DNA from: Clostridiales bacterium
Lineage (GTDB): Bacteria; Bacillota; Clostridia; Christensenellales; Aristaeellaceae
Length of the DNA: 48,331 nucleotides
Direction: 5' to 3'
NCBI GenBank assembly: GCA_019419995.1
Contig: JAHZHZ010000010.1
Span: forward strand, 1 to 48,331
Within the stretch, counting starts at the first letter, position 1. Every line of letters begins with the position of its first letter. A program made the translations under genes and the position numbers. Below are positions 17,476 through 25,709 of this stretch, one piece after another. A model generated the notes under the pieces. It ran no database searches. It was not told the origin of the DNA and saw nothing but the letters and a program-made list of their open reading frames with translations.

Positions 17476-17504
17476 CTGACAAATTAGTTGGTATCTGCTA
17501 TAAT
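17476..17504 (+). promoter_or_regulatory. Sigma-A-type promoter of the reactivase operon
   Basis: CTGACA and TATAAT are separated by 17 bases, ending 33 bases before the GTG start of the reactivase gene. Confidence 0.75.
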
Positions 17505-17537
17505 TAAAAAGTAAAGAACTGAATCGAGGTGATGGTT

Positions 17538-19274
17538 GTGGAGAATTTCCGGATTCGATTCATTAATGAAAATAAAATAATCACAGTAAAAGGCGGTATT
17601 AATTTGCTGCAAGCGCAAATTGATGCAGATTTAGAGCCGGATGCTCCCTGCAATGGCAAGGGAATGTGCGGAAAATGTATAGTAAAAATCCGTCATTCTG
17701 GCGAATCAGAATGGCGAGAAGTAAGAGCGTGCAGAACAATCGTCAGGGAAAACTTGGAACTGGTGACATTGAATAACGCTCAGAAAGCAAAGATTCTTCT
17801 GGAGGCCCAAGGCATATTTTCGCGCAGATTTGACCCACAGGTTCAGTGCGTTCAGTTGCTGATATCTCCCTGTAAATATGGGGAAAGCAGTTCTGACTGG
17901 TCGCGTTTGTTAATTGGTCTTGAGGCGGTGACTGGGAGAAGGAATTATAAACCGAATCTAAGGTTGGCGTCGAAGCTCGGAGAATTAATTCGAAAGAATT
18001 CAGGGCGGCTATGGGTCACTGTGGATGGGCCCAATATACTGGAGATCGATAACGAAAAGAGAAGGGCATATATGGCGGCCTTTGATATCGGGACAACTTC
18101 AATCGCCGGATTTTTGTTGTGCGCCGACCATGACGAGGTCGTAGCGCGCCGGGGTATGCTAAATCCACAGTGCCAATTTGGCGCAGATGTAATTGCCCGG
18201 GCAGAACACGCCCTTTCAAATGGCGCGCAAGAGCTGGCTGACTGCGTCCGCAAGGCCGTAGATCGCATGCTGGGCGAGTTGTGCGAACAGGCTCAAATGG
18301 ACAGGGAGAGAGTGTTTGCCATCTGTGTTGTTGGAAATACCTGCATGCACCATTTGTTTTTAAATGTTTCGCCCGCCTCACTTGTGCGCACGCCTTACAA
18401 TCCGGCAATCAGTGAGGGACTGATTTTGCGGGCGGCAGATTATGGCTTGCGCGCTCATCCGGATGCCACATTACATATTCCTCCTGTGATTGCCGGATTT
18501 GTTGGGGCAGATACCGTGGCGTGTCTGGTTGCAGAATCTTGGGAGTGCATGGATAAACTGACATTATTGATCGATATAGGTACAAACGGAGAAATTGTGT
18601 TGGGCAACAGGCATCGCATGGTTGTATGTTCTACGGCGGCAGGCCCGGCATTTGAAGGAGCAAAGATTGAGTGTGGCATGCGGGGAATGGAGGGGGCTAT
18701 CGACCATGTTTATTTGGAGGATGGACAGGTCGCCTGGCATGTCATTGGTGAGGGTGAACCTGAAGGAATATGCGGATCTGGTTTAATTGACCTGGTAGCG
18801 GTTCTTAGAAAAGAAGGAGAAATTGATTCCTGTGGGAAATTAGCGTCTGGGTCCCGCTATCAACTGGGAGGGACGCAGGTATTTTTGACCCAGCGTGATA
18901 TTCGGGAGGTACAGTTGGCGAAGGGGGCGATATGTGCGGGAATACGTTTGCTGGTTTCCAGATTGCGCATTGATCTGGATCAGATAGAGCAAGTGCATAT
19001 TGCCGGGGCCTTTGGCAACTATATGAACCCGGACAGCGCCTGTGACATTGGCATGATTCCGCAGGAGCTGAAAAACCGCATTAGTAGTATTGGGAATGCC
19101 GCTGGAATCGGAGCTCAAATGATATTGAATAATCGGGCGGCCTGGCGTACCGCAGAGATGTTGGCTATGAAGGCCGAATTTGTGGAGCTCGCTTCATTGC
19201 CCGATTTTCAGGATGAGTTCGTGGATGCTTTGGAATTCCCTGAATTGGAAGGTGCTATAGACATCGGGAAATAA
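17538..19274 (+). CDS. Corrinoid-protein reactivating [2Fe-2S] ASKHA ATPase (RACo/activating-enzyme type)
   Basis: A 578-residue protein of the DUF4445/RACo family, which reduces inactive Co(II) corrinoid back to Co(I) using ATP. The N-terminal plant-type ferredoxin domain has Cys38-x5-Cys44-x2-Cys47-x17-Cys65. A linker follows, then an ASKHA ATPase domain from about residue 175, with AAFDIGTTSIAGFLL, GNTCMHHLFL, LLIDIGTNGEIVLGN, CSTAAGPAFEGA and HIAGAFGNYMNPDSA. I choose the GTG at 17538: GAGG is eight bases upstream, whereas it is only two bases from the in-frame ATG at 17532. It heads a plus operon with a second corrinoid protein and a regulator. It completes the four-component O-demethylase set. 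Confidence 0.92.
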   Translation: MENFRIRFINENKIITVKGGINLLQAQIDADLEPDAPCNGKGMCGKCIVKIRHSGESEWREVRACRTIVRENLELVTLNNAQKAKILLEAQGIFSRRFDPQVQCVQLLISPCKYGESSSDWSRLLIGLEAVTGRRNYKPNLRLASKLGELIRKNSGRLWVTVDGPNILEIDNEKRRAYMAAFDIGTTSIAGFLLCADHDEVVARRGMLNPQCQFGADVIARAEHALSNGAQELADCVRKAVDRMLGELCEQAQMDRERVFAICVVGNTCMHHLFLNVSPASLVRTPYNPAISEGLILRAADYGLRAHPDATLHIPPVIAGFVGADTVACLVAESWECMDKLTLLIDIGTNGEIVLGNRHRMVVCSTAAGPAFEGAKIECGMRGMEGAIDHVYLEDGQVAWHVIGEGEPEGICGSGLIDLVAVLRKEGEIDSCGKLASGSRYQLGGTQVFLTQRDIREVQLAKGAICAGIRLLVSRLRIDLDQIEQVHIAGAFGNYMNPDSACDIGMIPQELKNRISSIGNAAGIGAQMILNNRAAWRTAEMLAMKAEFVELASLPDFQDEFVDALEFPELEGAIDIGK

Positions 19275-19305
19275 GCTTTTTTCATTGAATGAAAGGGGAT
19301 GCCGG

Positions 19306-19959
19306 ATGGCTTTATTGGAACAGATTCGCGTTGCCGTGGAAGCAGGCTATTCTAAATATACGGAACAGCTAATATTTCAAGCGCTGAATGAAGGAGAAGA
19401 ACCTACCGCAATCATGGAGGAAGGTTTAATTCCGGCAATGCGCAATATTGGCAAGCGATATCAAAGTAATGACAGCGAATTGATGCAGATTTTGGTTACA
19501 GCTCGCTGCATGCAAAAGGGCATGGATATTCTGCAGCCCTATTTGAACCAAAAAACCCAAAGAAAGTTGGGAAAAGTCATACTTGGCACGGTGGAAGGCG
19601 ATCTTCATGACGTGGGGAAAAAGCTTGTGAGCGTAATGCTTAAAAGCGTTGGGCTGGAAGTTGTCGATTTGGGAGTGGACATCTCAGCCAGGCAATTTGT
19701 CAAGGCGGCTAAAAACCATGCGGATGCCTCGATTGTGTGTCTGAGCTGTCTTTTAACCACGAGTATGGATGCGATGCGTCGAACAGTGCATGCTTTACAG
19801 GAGGACAAGGAGCTTTCACATCTCTACATTATGGTTGGGGGGAGTCCCATTACACAAGAATTTGCCCGCTCCATTGGCGCAGATGCCTATACGGAGAACG
19901 CGGTAGATGCCGCCGACGTGGCAAAACTGTTTTGCATGGAGAGGGGTGGACGCGCTTGA
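19306..19959 (+). CDS. Second corrinoid protein
   Basis: A 217-residue corrinoid-binding protein with an N-terminal helical cap and a B12 domain carrying GDLHDVGKK (His101 as cobalt ligand), VVDLGVDISARQF, CLSCLLTTSMDAMRR and MVGGSPITQEFARSIGAD. It is clearly related to, but distinct from, the corrinoid protein at 15726-16358. The ATG at 19306 follows AAGGGG at about eight bases; an in-frame ATG at 19285 lacks a site. It is cotranscribed with the reactivase (31-base gap) and overlaps the regulator start by a TTGA junction. It may carry methyl groups for a different methyltransferase or serve as the reactivase partner. A sensing role is possible but unsupported. Confidence 0.9.
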   Translation: MALLEQIRVAVEAGYSKYTEQLIFQALNEGEEPTAIMEEGLIPAMRNIGKRYQSNDSELMQILVTARCMQKGMDILQPYLNQKTQRKLGKVILGTVEGDLHDVGKKLVSVMLKSVGLEVVDLGVDISARQFVKAAKNHADASIVCLSCLLTTSMDAMRRTVHALQEDKELSHLYIMVGGSPITQEFARSIGADAYTENAVDAADVAKLFCMERGGRA

Positions 19960-21455
19960 AATTAACCTGTGAACTATTGGTAGAGGCGTTGCAGGAATAT
20001 TTCAAGGTAGAGGCTTATGCGATTCAACAATCAAGCACGCTGCTGAGCAGACCGCTAATGTATGTAGAGGGGCAACCGGTGGAAACGGGAAACCTCTATC
20101 TCACCTGTGTGGCGGCAAATGCGCTGTGTCGAAACGATATCTGCACAATTTATGCCCAGGGCGTTCGTCCTACACGGCGCGGCGGCAGCTTTATTTGCAT
20201 TAATGGTTCCATGGAGATGATTGCCAATACCGTGCAAAGGGTCTTCAATCAATGCGAAGAGTGGGAAAACAGGCTGGAACATGTGCTTTTGCATCAGGGT
20301 GAGATACGCGAATTGTTTCAAGTGGCGCGCACTCTATTGGACAATCCCATTTTGCTCACCAGTGTAGATTTTGCTCCGGTGGCGCAGCTGGGAGAGGAGG
20401 AATTGCCGCAGGATCAGCGCTTATCCGTTTCGCAGACGGAATCCCTGGGGCTGGTGAATTCGCTGAAACGTGATATGTTTTTAAAAAATATGATGGAGGA
20501 GCGAAAACCCTTTCGGTATCCGGCGCACATACTCGGATGGAATTCATGGATAGTAAATATATTTCGAGACGGGTATGTCTCTCATCGCCTGATTCTTGTG
20601 GAGCATAAGCGTGAATTGACTGCTGGAGACGGGTATCTATTATCTCGTCTGGCAGAATTTGTGGATTTCCATCTAAAACAAAAACATCCGGATTTGCAAT
20701 CAGATAATCGTCTGAGGGCGGTATTGCTGCGCATGCTATCTGACCGTACTGCCGACTATTTGGATGTCAGCCGTCAGCTGTCGCTTTTAAATTGGAAACC
20801 GGAAGATGAATATTTTTGCCTGGTATTGAAAACGACGCAGGTGAATGGAAAGGGAACGTCGATCGAACAAATTCATGATTATTTAAAGAAACAATATCCA
20901 TCGTCGTGCAGCTGTCTGTACAATGATCAGGTGGTTACATATTTTAATGTAACACGGCTGAGCAAAGATATTATCGATATCGGCAGTGAAATGAAATATT
21001 TTGTCAGAGAGGCGCTCCTGAAGGCGGGGTATAGTCGTGTCATGCGAGGACATGACAATCTTCGTCGCCAGTACATACAGGCGCATGCGGCCTTGGAAAC
21101 GGGTGGGCGCATTCACCCCTACATGTGGATTCACCATTTTGATAACGTTTCCATGCGTTTTTTGCTGGAGGAGGCCACACACCGCTTGCCCGCTTACATG
21201 CTGTGCAACGAAAAGCTGCTCCTGCTTCAGCAGATTGATGAAGAACAGGGCACGGAATACATGAAGACCCTTCGGGTGTATCTGGATTTGAACCTCAATG
21301 CGATGGCCAGCGCACGGGAACTGTACATTCATCGCAGCACACTCTTATATCGACTCAGCAAGATCAAAGAGGTGCTGGATAGCGCGCTGGATGATCCTGA
21401 AGAAATTCTGTATCTGTCCATATCTTTTCGACTGCTTGAGACGATGGTGCAGTGA
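19956..21455 (+). CDS. PucR-type transcriptional regulator
   Basis: A 499-residue regulator with a C-terminal HTH_30 (PucR/CdaR) domain: RVYLDLNLNAMASARELYIHRSTLLYRLSKIKEVL spans roughly the last 65 to 30 residues. The central and N-terminal parts (starting LKLTCELLVEALQEYF) resemble the sensing regions of PucR-like proteins, but no named ligand domain is recognised. The frame is open far upstream into the corrinoid gene. I use the TTG at 19956, which overlaps the corrinoid stop as TTGA and has AGAGGGG about nine bases before it. It probably controls the divergent methyl-transfer operons. The inducer is unknown. Confidence 0.8.
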   Translation: MKLTCELLVEALQEYFKVEAYAIQQSSTLLSRPLMYVEGQPVETGNLYLTCVAANALCRNDICTIYAQGVRPTRRGGSFICINGSMEMIANTVQRVFNQCEEWENRLEHVLLHQGEIRELFQVARTLLDNPILLTSVDFAPVAQLGEEELPQDQRLSVSQTESLGLVNSLKRDMFLKNMMEERKPFRYPAHILGWNSWIVNIFRDGYVSHRLILVEHKRELTAGDGYLLSRLAEFVDFHLKQKHPDLQSDNRLRAVLLRMLSDRTADYLDVSRQLSLLNWKPEDEYFCLVLKTTQVNGKGTSIEQIHDYLKKQYPSSCSCLYNDQVVTYFNVTRLSKDIIDIGSEMKYFVREALLKAGYSRVMRGHDNLRRQYIQAHAALETGGRIHPYMWIHHFDNVSMRFLLEEATHRLPAYMLCNEKLLLLQQIDEEQGTEYMKTLRVYLDLNLNAMASARELYIHRSTLLYRLSKIKEVLDSALDDPEEILYLSISFRLLETMVQ

Positions 21456-21754
21456 GTGGAATGGATGCCCTGTGCCCGGTAGGGTTGCTGCATGCCCAAT
21501 GGTGGAGATGGAAAGGGAATAGAGTAAATGCAAGGGGTTGCAGGCAATGATGTCCAGCCGGTCCATTGCCCGGCGGTTGCTGTTTTCCCAGCATGGAATT
21601 AATTGAAAAACCCTCTGCTGGAAGAAAGGGAATGGGGATAGATGATAGAGCATTCGCCATGTCTGCAAGAGTGCTTATTTCTATCTTTTGGTTCAGCGTT
21701 GGTCAGGATTTTTGCTCTATACCTGCAAAGGAAGGCGATTGGCAGGAGAATGTA

Positions 21755-21783
21755 GTCCACGTCCGCGTGGGCTTTTATTTTTT
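21755..21783 (+). terminator. Terminator-like hairpin with T-run
   Basis: A seven-base-pair GC-rich stem (21755-21761 with 21766-21772, one G-U) and tetraloop, then TTTTATTTTTT. It is about 300 bases after the regulator stop, so either the regulator message has a long 3' end or another RNA ends here. Confidence 0.6.
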
Positions 21784-21970
21784 GAAAGAGCGGCAATGCG
21801 CAGTGTCGGCAAATAAAGCGCCGGCTATAAGCGCAATATGTACCGCGAAATTTGCGGCATCTGATCCGTGGGCGCTTTGGTAAGGAGCGGCTCTATGCAC
21901 AGGGGCAGTTCCCTTCTTAAATTTTTATCCCTAGTAGCCGGCGAGTTATGTTCATATAATTGGAAAATGA

Positions 21971-22019
21971 AAACTGTCGCTCGGGTTCAACTCATCAGAG
22001 TTGCGCCGGGCGACAGTTT
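21971..22019 (-). terminator. Terminator of the cyclase-family gene
   Basis: A long stem with arms AAACTGTCG and CGACAGTTT and an inner AACTC/GAGTT stem. On the minus strand it starts 12 bases after the cyclase stop and runs into a TTTTCATTTT tract. It could also work weakly in the plus direction. Confidence 0.8.
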
Positions 22020-22031
22020 GTGTTTTTCGCT

Positions 22032-22736
22032 TTAACCTAGGAGCTTTCTAAGGCCTTCCTTGGCGATTGCGGTGACGCGCACCGGGCAGGCATCGCCGCG
22101 CTCAATCGGCGCAGGCAAAATAGCCACGATATACTTTCCGTTTTCCACTGCGTCTAAATTGGTCAGCGATTCCACGAGAGGAATATTGGCGGAAAGCAGT
22201 GCCATGTGCGCTGGCTGATTGTGGGTTGTGGGATCGTTCGGGTCTTCATTTTCAATACCCGCTGCATCTGTGCCAAGAACAGCAATTTTTTTGGAAATCA
22301 GATACTCCACACCGGCGACTTCTACATAGGGGTAGAGATTCCAGTCCGCGGAACGGAAATGCTTGTCCATGTGAGTTTTGATAAATACGATATCCCCTTC
22401 ATGAATCATATCATCGTAGGCTCTAAGTTCCTCTACAGAAATATGTTCTGATTCCGTTTTGTGGGAGAAGTCCAACAAGACGAGATTGCCGATCATCTGA
22501 GAAAGAGGGAAATCTGCCACGTCCAGACCATCGCGAATGTGATGGAACGGAACCTCGACATGTGTGCCGTTGTGCGTACACATGGACACGTAGGCAATCT
22601 TGTACCATACATCTTCGTCGTAGGATAGTTCGGACATGGATTCCGCAGCGTCTCTCAGGTCAATTTCAAGCTGAAAGTTGTGCTCTTTTCCAGGAATCAT
22701 GCGTTGGCTCAAATCAACTACATAGCGTTTATCCAT
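22032..22736 (-). CDS. Cyclase-family metal-dependent hydrolase (kynurenine-formamidase-like fold)
   Basis: A 234-residue protein of the cyclase/arylformamidase family (PF04199 type), metal-dependent hydrolases acting on amides, lactones or cyclic esters. The metal motif HNGTHVEVPFHH fits the family HxGTHxDxPxH with Glu for Asp. YVVDLSQRMIPG at the N-terminus, GDIVFIKTHMDKH and AVLGTDAAGIEN are other family features. Start follows GGAGG at seven bases. It is a single gene with its own terminator, and faces away from the xylFGH operon. No tryptophan-pathway genes are near, so the formamidase role should not be assumed. A lactonase-like role in sugar metabolism is equally possible. Confidence 0.85.
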   Translation of the reverse strand: MDKRYVVDLSQRMIPGKEHNFQLEIDLRDAAESMSELSYDEDVWYKIAYVSMCTHNGTHVEVPFHHIRDGLDVADFPLSQMIGNLVLLDFSHKTESEHISVEELRAYDDMIHEGDIVFIKTHMDKHFRSADWNLYPYVEVAGVEYLISKKIAVLGTDAAGIENEDPNDPTTHNQPAHMALLSANIPLVESLTNLDAVENGKYIVAILPAPIERGDACPVRVTAIAKEGLRKLLG

Positions 22737-23060
22737 AATAAGACCTCCATAAAGAATAATTTCTACTATAAATAATTATAAGAAATATATGATAGATGAA
22801 AAGACTGAAAATTTTGCTTCGCTGCAGGGCGGGGGGATTTTTTTGTTGCGCTTCAAGGGTGAAAATCGTGTGCTGGAACAAGATAGGAGACCAAAATAAC
22901 GATACAGCAAAATATTTCTTCGAAACTGAACAAAATTGTTTGTTTTGCATATAAAACAGATTTTATAAAATGATGCTAGACGGTTTCAACGAAAAGGTGT
23001 GAAGATAATGGTGTAGATTTTATGGCAAAAGCCATAAAAAATAAAAGGAGGACGATGTTC
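22737..23060. promoter_or_regulatory. Divergent control region of cyclase gene and xyl operon
   Basis: A 324-base AT-rich gap. The best plus promoter candidate is TTGTTT-18-TATAAA at 22940-22969, which contains the small inverted repeat ATAAAA-CAGA-TTTTAT at 22951-22966. No strong minus promoter was identified. AraC-type YesN regulators usually bind direct repeats near such promoters, but none could be fixed by eye. Confidence 0.4.
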
Positions 23061-24086
23061 ATGAAAAAAATCCTGTGCCTGGTACTTTCAGTTTTGGTGA
23101 TTCTGGCGCTTTTTAGCGTTGCATCGGCTGAAACCATCAAGATCGGCGTCTCGTTTGCCACATTGCAAGAGGAGAGATGGCAGCGAGACCGCGAGAACAT
23201 GGAGAAAAAGGCCGCAGAACTGGGCTGTGAACTCGTGGTGCAGTCTGCCAACGGTGATGCGCAATTGCAGAATTCTCAGTGCGAGAACCTGATTACTCAG
23301 GGCGTTGATGCTCTGGTGGTCATTGCGCAGGATGGTTCCACCGCCAGCGCGATTGTGGAATCCGCCCATGAGGCCGGCATCAAGGTTGTGGCCCATGACC
23401 GGTTGATTTCCGATTGTGAATTGGATTACTACGTCACCTTTGACTGCTATCAGGTGGGCGTCATTCAGGCCGAGTATGCAGTTGCCAACGCGCCCAAGGG
23501 CAATTATTTCCTGATTTCCGGATCTCCCACTGACAACAATGCGCACCTGATGCGCCAGGGACAGATGGATGTACTCCAGCCCTACATTGATTCCGGCGAT
23601 ATCAAGATTGTGGTCGATCAGTGGTGCAACGGCTGGTCTGCCGAAGAGGCGCTTCAGTACACGGAAGATGGTTTGTCCGCCAACAACAATGATGTGGCCT
23701 GTGTTTTGACTTCCAACGACGGCACTGCTGGCGCGGCGATTCAGGCGCTGACGGAACAGGGCCTGGCCGGCGAAGTGGTGGTTACGGGCCTGGATGCAGA
23801 ATTGGCGGCCTGCCAGCGGATCGTGGAGGGAACGCAGAGCATGACGGTGTATCGCAAGTTCTCTCTGTGCGATGACACTGCCGTTGAAATCGCCTTCATG
23901 CTTGCCAGCGGTCAGGACCCTGCGGAGAAGTTTGAACTTGCCACCACCAACAATGGCATGATTGACGTACCCTCCGTGCTGTTGACGGATTCAGAGTATA
24001 TGTATGCTGCTACCGCTGATCGCATGGCGGACATTGTGGCCGACGGTTGGCTGGCAGAGGAAGATATTTATAAGAATGTAAATTAA
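23061..24086 (+). CDS. xylF: XylF-like sugar-binding protein (no lipobox)
   Basis: A 341-residue D-xylose-type binding protein. The mature sequence tracks E. coli XylF closely: QEERWQRDRENMEKKAAELG, VVQSANGDAQLQNSQCENL, VVAHDRLI, GNYFLISGSPTDNNA, GQMDVLQPYIDSGDIKIV and SNDGTAGAAIQALTEQGLAG. The signal peptide MKKILCLVLSVLVILALFS ends at SASAE-like cleavage (VASAE). The Cys at position 6 is before the hydrophobic core and is not a lipobox. The ATG at 23061 is nine bases from AGGAGG; the ATG at 23055 is too close. It is the first gene of the locus. Xylose or a close analogue is the likely ligand. Confidence 0.92.
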   Translation: MKKILCLVLSVLVILALFSVASAETIKIGVSFATLQEERWQRDRENMEKKAAELGCELVVQSANGDAQLQNSQCENLITQGVDALVVIAQDGSTASAIVESAHEAGIKVVAHDRLISDCELDYYVTFDCYQVGVIQAEYAVANAPKGNYFLISGSPTDNNAHLMRQGQMDVLQPYIDSGDIKIVVDQWCNGWSAEEALQYTEDGLSANNNDVACVLTSNDGTAGAAIQALTEQGLAGEVVVTGLDAELAACQRIVEGTQSMTVYRKFSLCDDTAVEIAFMLASGQDPAEKFELATTNNGMIDVPSVLLTDSEYMYAATADRMADIVADGWLAEEDIYKNVN

Positions 24087-24109
24087 ACCGGTAAGCCTGC
24101 GCGGTGTAG

Positions 24110-24149
24110 ACGAGGCGGAGCGGAAGATTGTCTGGCAGCTCCGCCTCGT
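24110..24149 (+). other. Hairpin after xylF
   Basis: A perfect 12-base-pair stem (24110-24121 with 24138-24149) without a T-run, between xylF and the ATPase gene. It probably blocks 3' decay of the binding-protein message rather than ending transcription. Confidence 0.55.
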
Positions 24150-24179
24150 ATGGCAAATAAGATGCGGGGATGAAAAGTT

Positions 24180-25709
24180 ATGTCAGAAAACAATATTCTG
24201 GAGATGAGAAACATCAGCAAGGACTTTTTCGGCATCTACGCGCTGAAAAATGTTTCTTTCTGCGTGCAGAGAGGAGAAATCCACGCGCTGTGCGGAGAAA
24301 ATGGCGCGGGAAAATCTACGCTGATGAAGGTACTCAGCGGCGTTTATCGCCATGGCAACTACGCAGGGCAAGTTTTTATCAATGGGAAAGAGTGCAGGTT
24401 CGGCAATGTCAACGATGCGGAGCATGCGGGGATTGGCATCATCTATCAGGAACTCAATCTGGTCAGCGAAATGGACGTTGCGGAAAATATCTTTTTGAAT
24501 GCATGGCCGCTGAAGGCGGGCGTCATTGACAAAAGCTCCATGTATTTTCGTGCGAATCAACTGTGTCAGGAACTGGGTATTCACGTTTCTACCAAGACAA
24601 AAGTCAAAAAACTGGGCGTAGGCGTTCAACAAATGGTGGAAATTGCCAAAGCGCTTGCCAAAAATATAGAGATCCTTGTATTGGATGAGCCTACTGCCTC
24701 ATTGACGGAGAATGAGGTTGACATATTGTTGGACTTGCTCCGCAGCCTCAAGAAGCGAGGGGTCACCTGTATCTATATTTCCCATAAACTCAACGAAATT
24801 TTCCGGGTGTGCGACCGGATTACGGTGCTGCGCGACGGAGAAACTGTGGGAACGTATGACGTGGGTGAGGTGAGTGAGTCCCAACTGATTAAAGCGATGG
24901 TTGGCCGTGAGCTCAAGGACCGCTTTCCTTCCCGGCCACATAAAATCGGGCCGCCTATTTTGGAAGTATCCAATTATTCCGTCTATGATGGGGCGGGACG
25001 AAAAGTGCTGTCCGATATCAATTTTAAGCTCAATCAGGGAGAAATACTGGGCATTTCCGGCCTGATGGGCGCAGGCAGGACAGAACTGGCCCTTTCGCTA
25101 TTTGGGGCTTATGGAGCCAAAAAAACGGGAAGTGTAAAAATATACGGGGAAGAAGTCAACATATGTCGTCCGCTGGATGCGATACGCAAGCATATTGCAA
25201 TGGTCACGGAAGACCGCAAGGCCCAGGGATTGATCCTTTCCCAAAGTGTATCCAACAATATCGTTATGGCCAGTCTGGATAAACTGGTTCAATGGGGTGT
25301 ACTGGATTTAAACAAGCAGCATATGTACGCTCAAAAATATGCGCAACAGATGCGGGTAAAGGCGCCCTCCCTTCAGGCGGAAGTGAAGAGCCTTTCCGGA
25401 GGAAACCAGCAGAAGGTGGTTATCGCCAAATGGTTGATGACCCAGCCTCGGATATTGTTCTTGGACGAGCCTACGCGAGGAATCGATGTGGGCGCAAAAT
25501 ACGAAATTTATAATATTATGCTGGACCTGGTGGAAGAAGGGTATTCAGTGGTTATGATTTCTTCTGAACTGCCGGAGATCTTGGGGATGAGCGACCGAAT
25601 TCTAGTTATGCGAGAGGGAAAAATCAACGCGGAGTTACCCAAAGAGGCGGCTACCCAGGAAGAAGTAATGCGCTATGCAACGGGAGGTATTGCAAATGGA
25701 AAGGACTGA
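24180..25709 (+). CDS. xylG: XylG-like tandem sugar ABC ATPase
   Basis: A 509-residue tandem ATPase for the XylF/XylH importer. Domain 1 has GENGAGKSTLMK, LGVGVQQMVEIAKAL and LVLDEPTASLTENE. Domain 2 has the class-typical degenerate GLMGAGRTELAL, LSGGNQQKVVIAKWL and LFLDEPTRGIDVGA. The ribosome site is weak (GGGG about ten bases before ATG), which fits lower expression than xylF. It overlaps the permease start by 14 bases. Confidence 0.92.
   Translation: MSENNILEMRNISKDFFGIYALKNVSFCVQRGEIHALCGENGAGKSTLMKVLSGVYRHGNYAGQVFINGKECRFGNVNDAEHAGIGIIYQELNLVSEMDVAENIFLNAWPLKAGVIDKSSMYFRANQLCQELGIHVSTKTKVKKLGVGVQQMVEIAKALAKNIEILVLDEPTASLTENEVDILLDLLRSLKKRGVTCIYISHKLNEIFRVCDRITVLRDGETVGTYDVGEVSESQLIKAMVGRELKDRFPSRPHKIGPPILEVSNYSVYDGAGRKVLSDINFKLNQGEILGISGLMGAGRTELALSLFGAYGAKKTGSVKIYGEEVNICRPLDAIRKHIAMVTEDRKAQGLILSQSVSNNIVMASLDKLVQWGVLDLNKQHMYAQKYAQQMRVKAPSLQAEVKSLSGGNQQKVVIAKWLMTQPRILFLDEPTRGIDVGAKYEIYNIMLDLVEEGYSVVMISSELPEILGMSDRILVMREGKINAELPKEAATQEEVMRYATGGIANGKD

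Larger units (their letters stand above)
17216..17537. promoter_or_regulatory. AT-rich divergent control region
   Basis: This 322-base gap separates the methyltransferase run (minus) from the reactivase operon (plus). It contains a plus promoter at 17476-17504, a perfect 14-base palindrome at 17360-17373, and two similar segments, TGCAATTAATTTTAA near 17260 and TGCAGTTAATTTAAT near 17317, which may be regulator sites. No convincing minus promoter with both boxes was found. No riboswitch motif was recognised. Confidence 0.5.
21456..22031. other. Non-coding stretch between convergent genes, with two hairpins
   Basis: This 576-base gap lies between the regulator and the convergent cyclase gene. 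It holds two terminator-like hairpins (21755-21783 and 21971-22019). No open frame here has a convincing ribosome site or recognisable product. The stretch 21460-21750 is unexplained; TTCCCAGCA and TGCTGGAA near 21587-21622 could pair across a loop. It may be a relic or an untranslated RNA, but nothing shows either. Confidence 0.4.

Noticed and set aside
17216..17537. Cobalamin riboswitch before the corrinoid genes
   Set aside because: No B12-box-like conserved segment or matching stem-loop set is visible; the region is simply AT-rich.
19737..19955. 73-codon upstream extension of the PucR-type regulator into the corrinoid gene
   Set aside because: It runs out of frame through the conserved B12 domain of the corrinoid protein. 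The TTG at 19956 has a ribosome site and a stop-start overlap.
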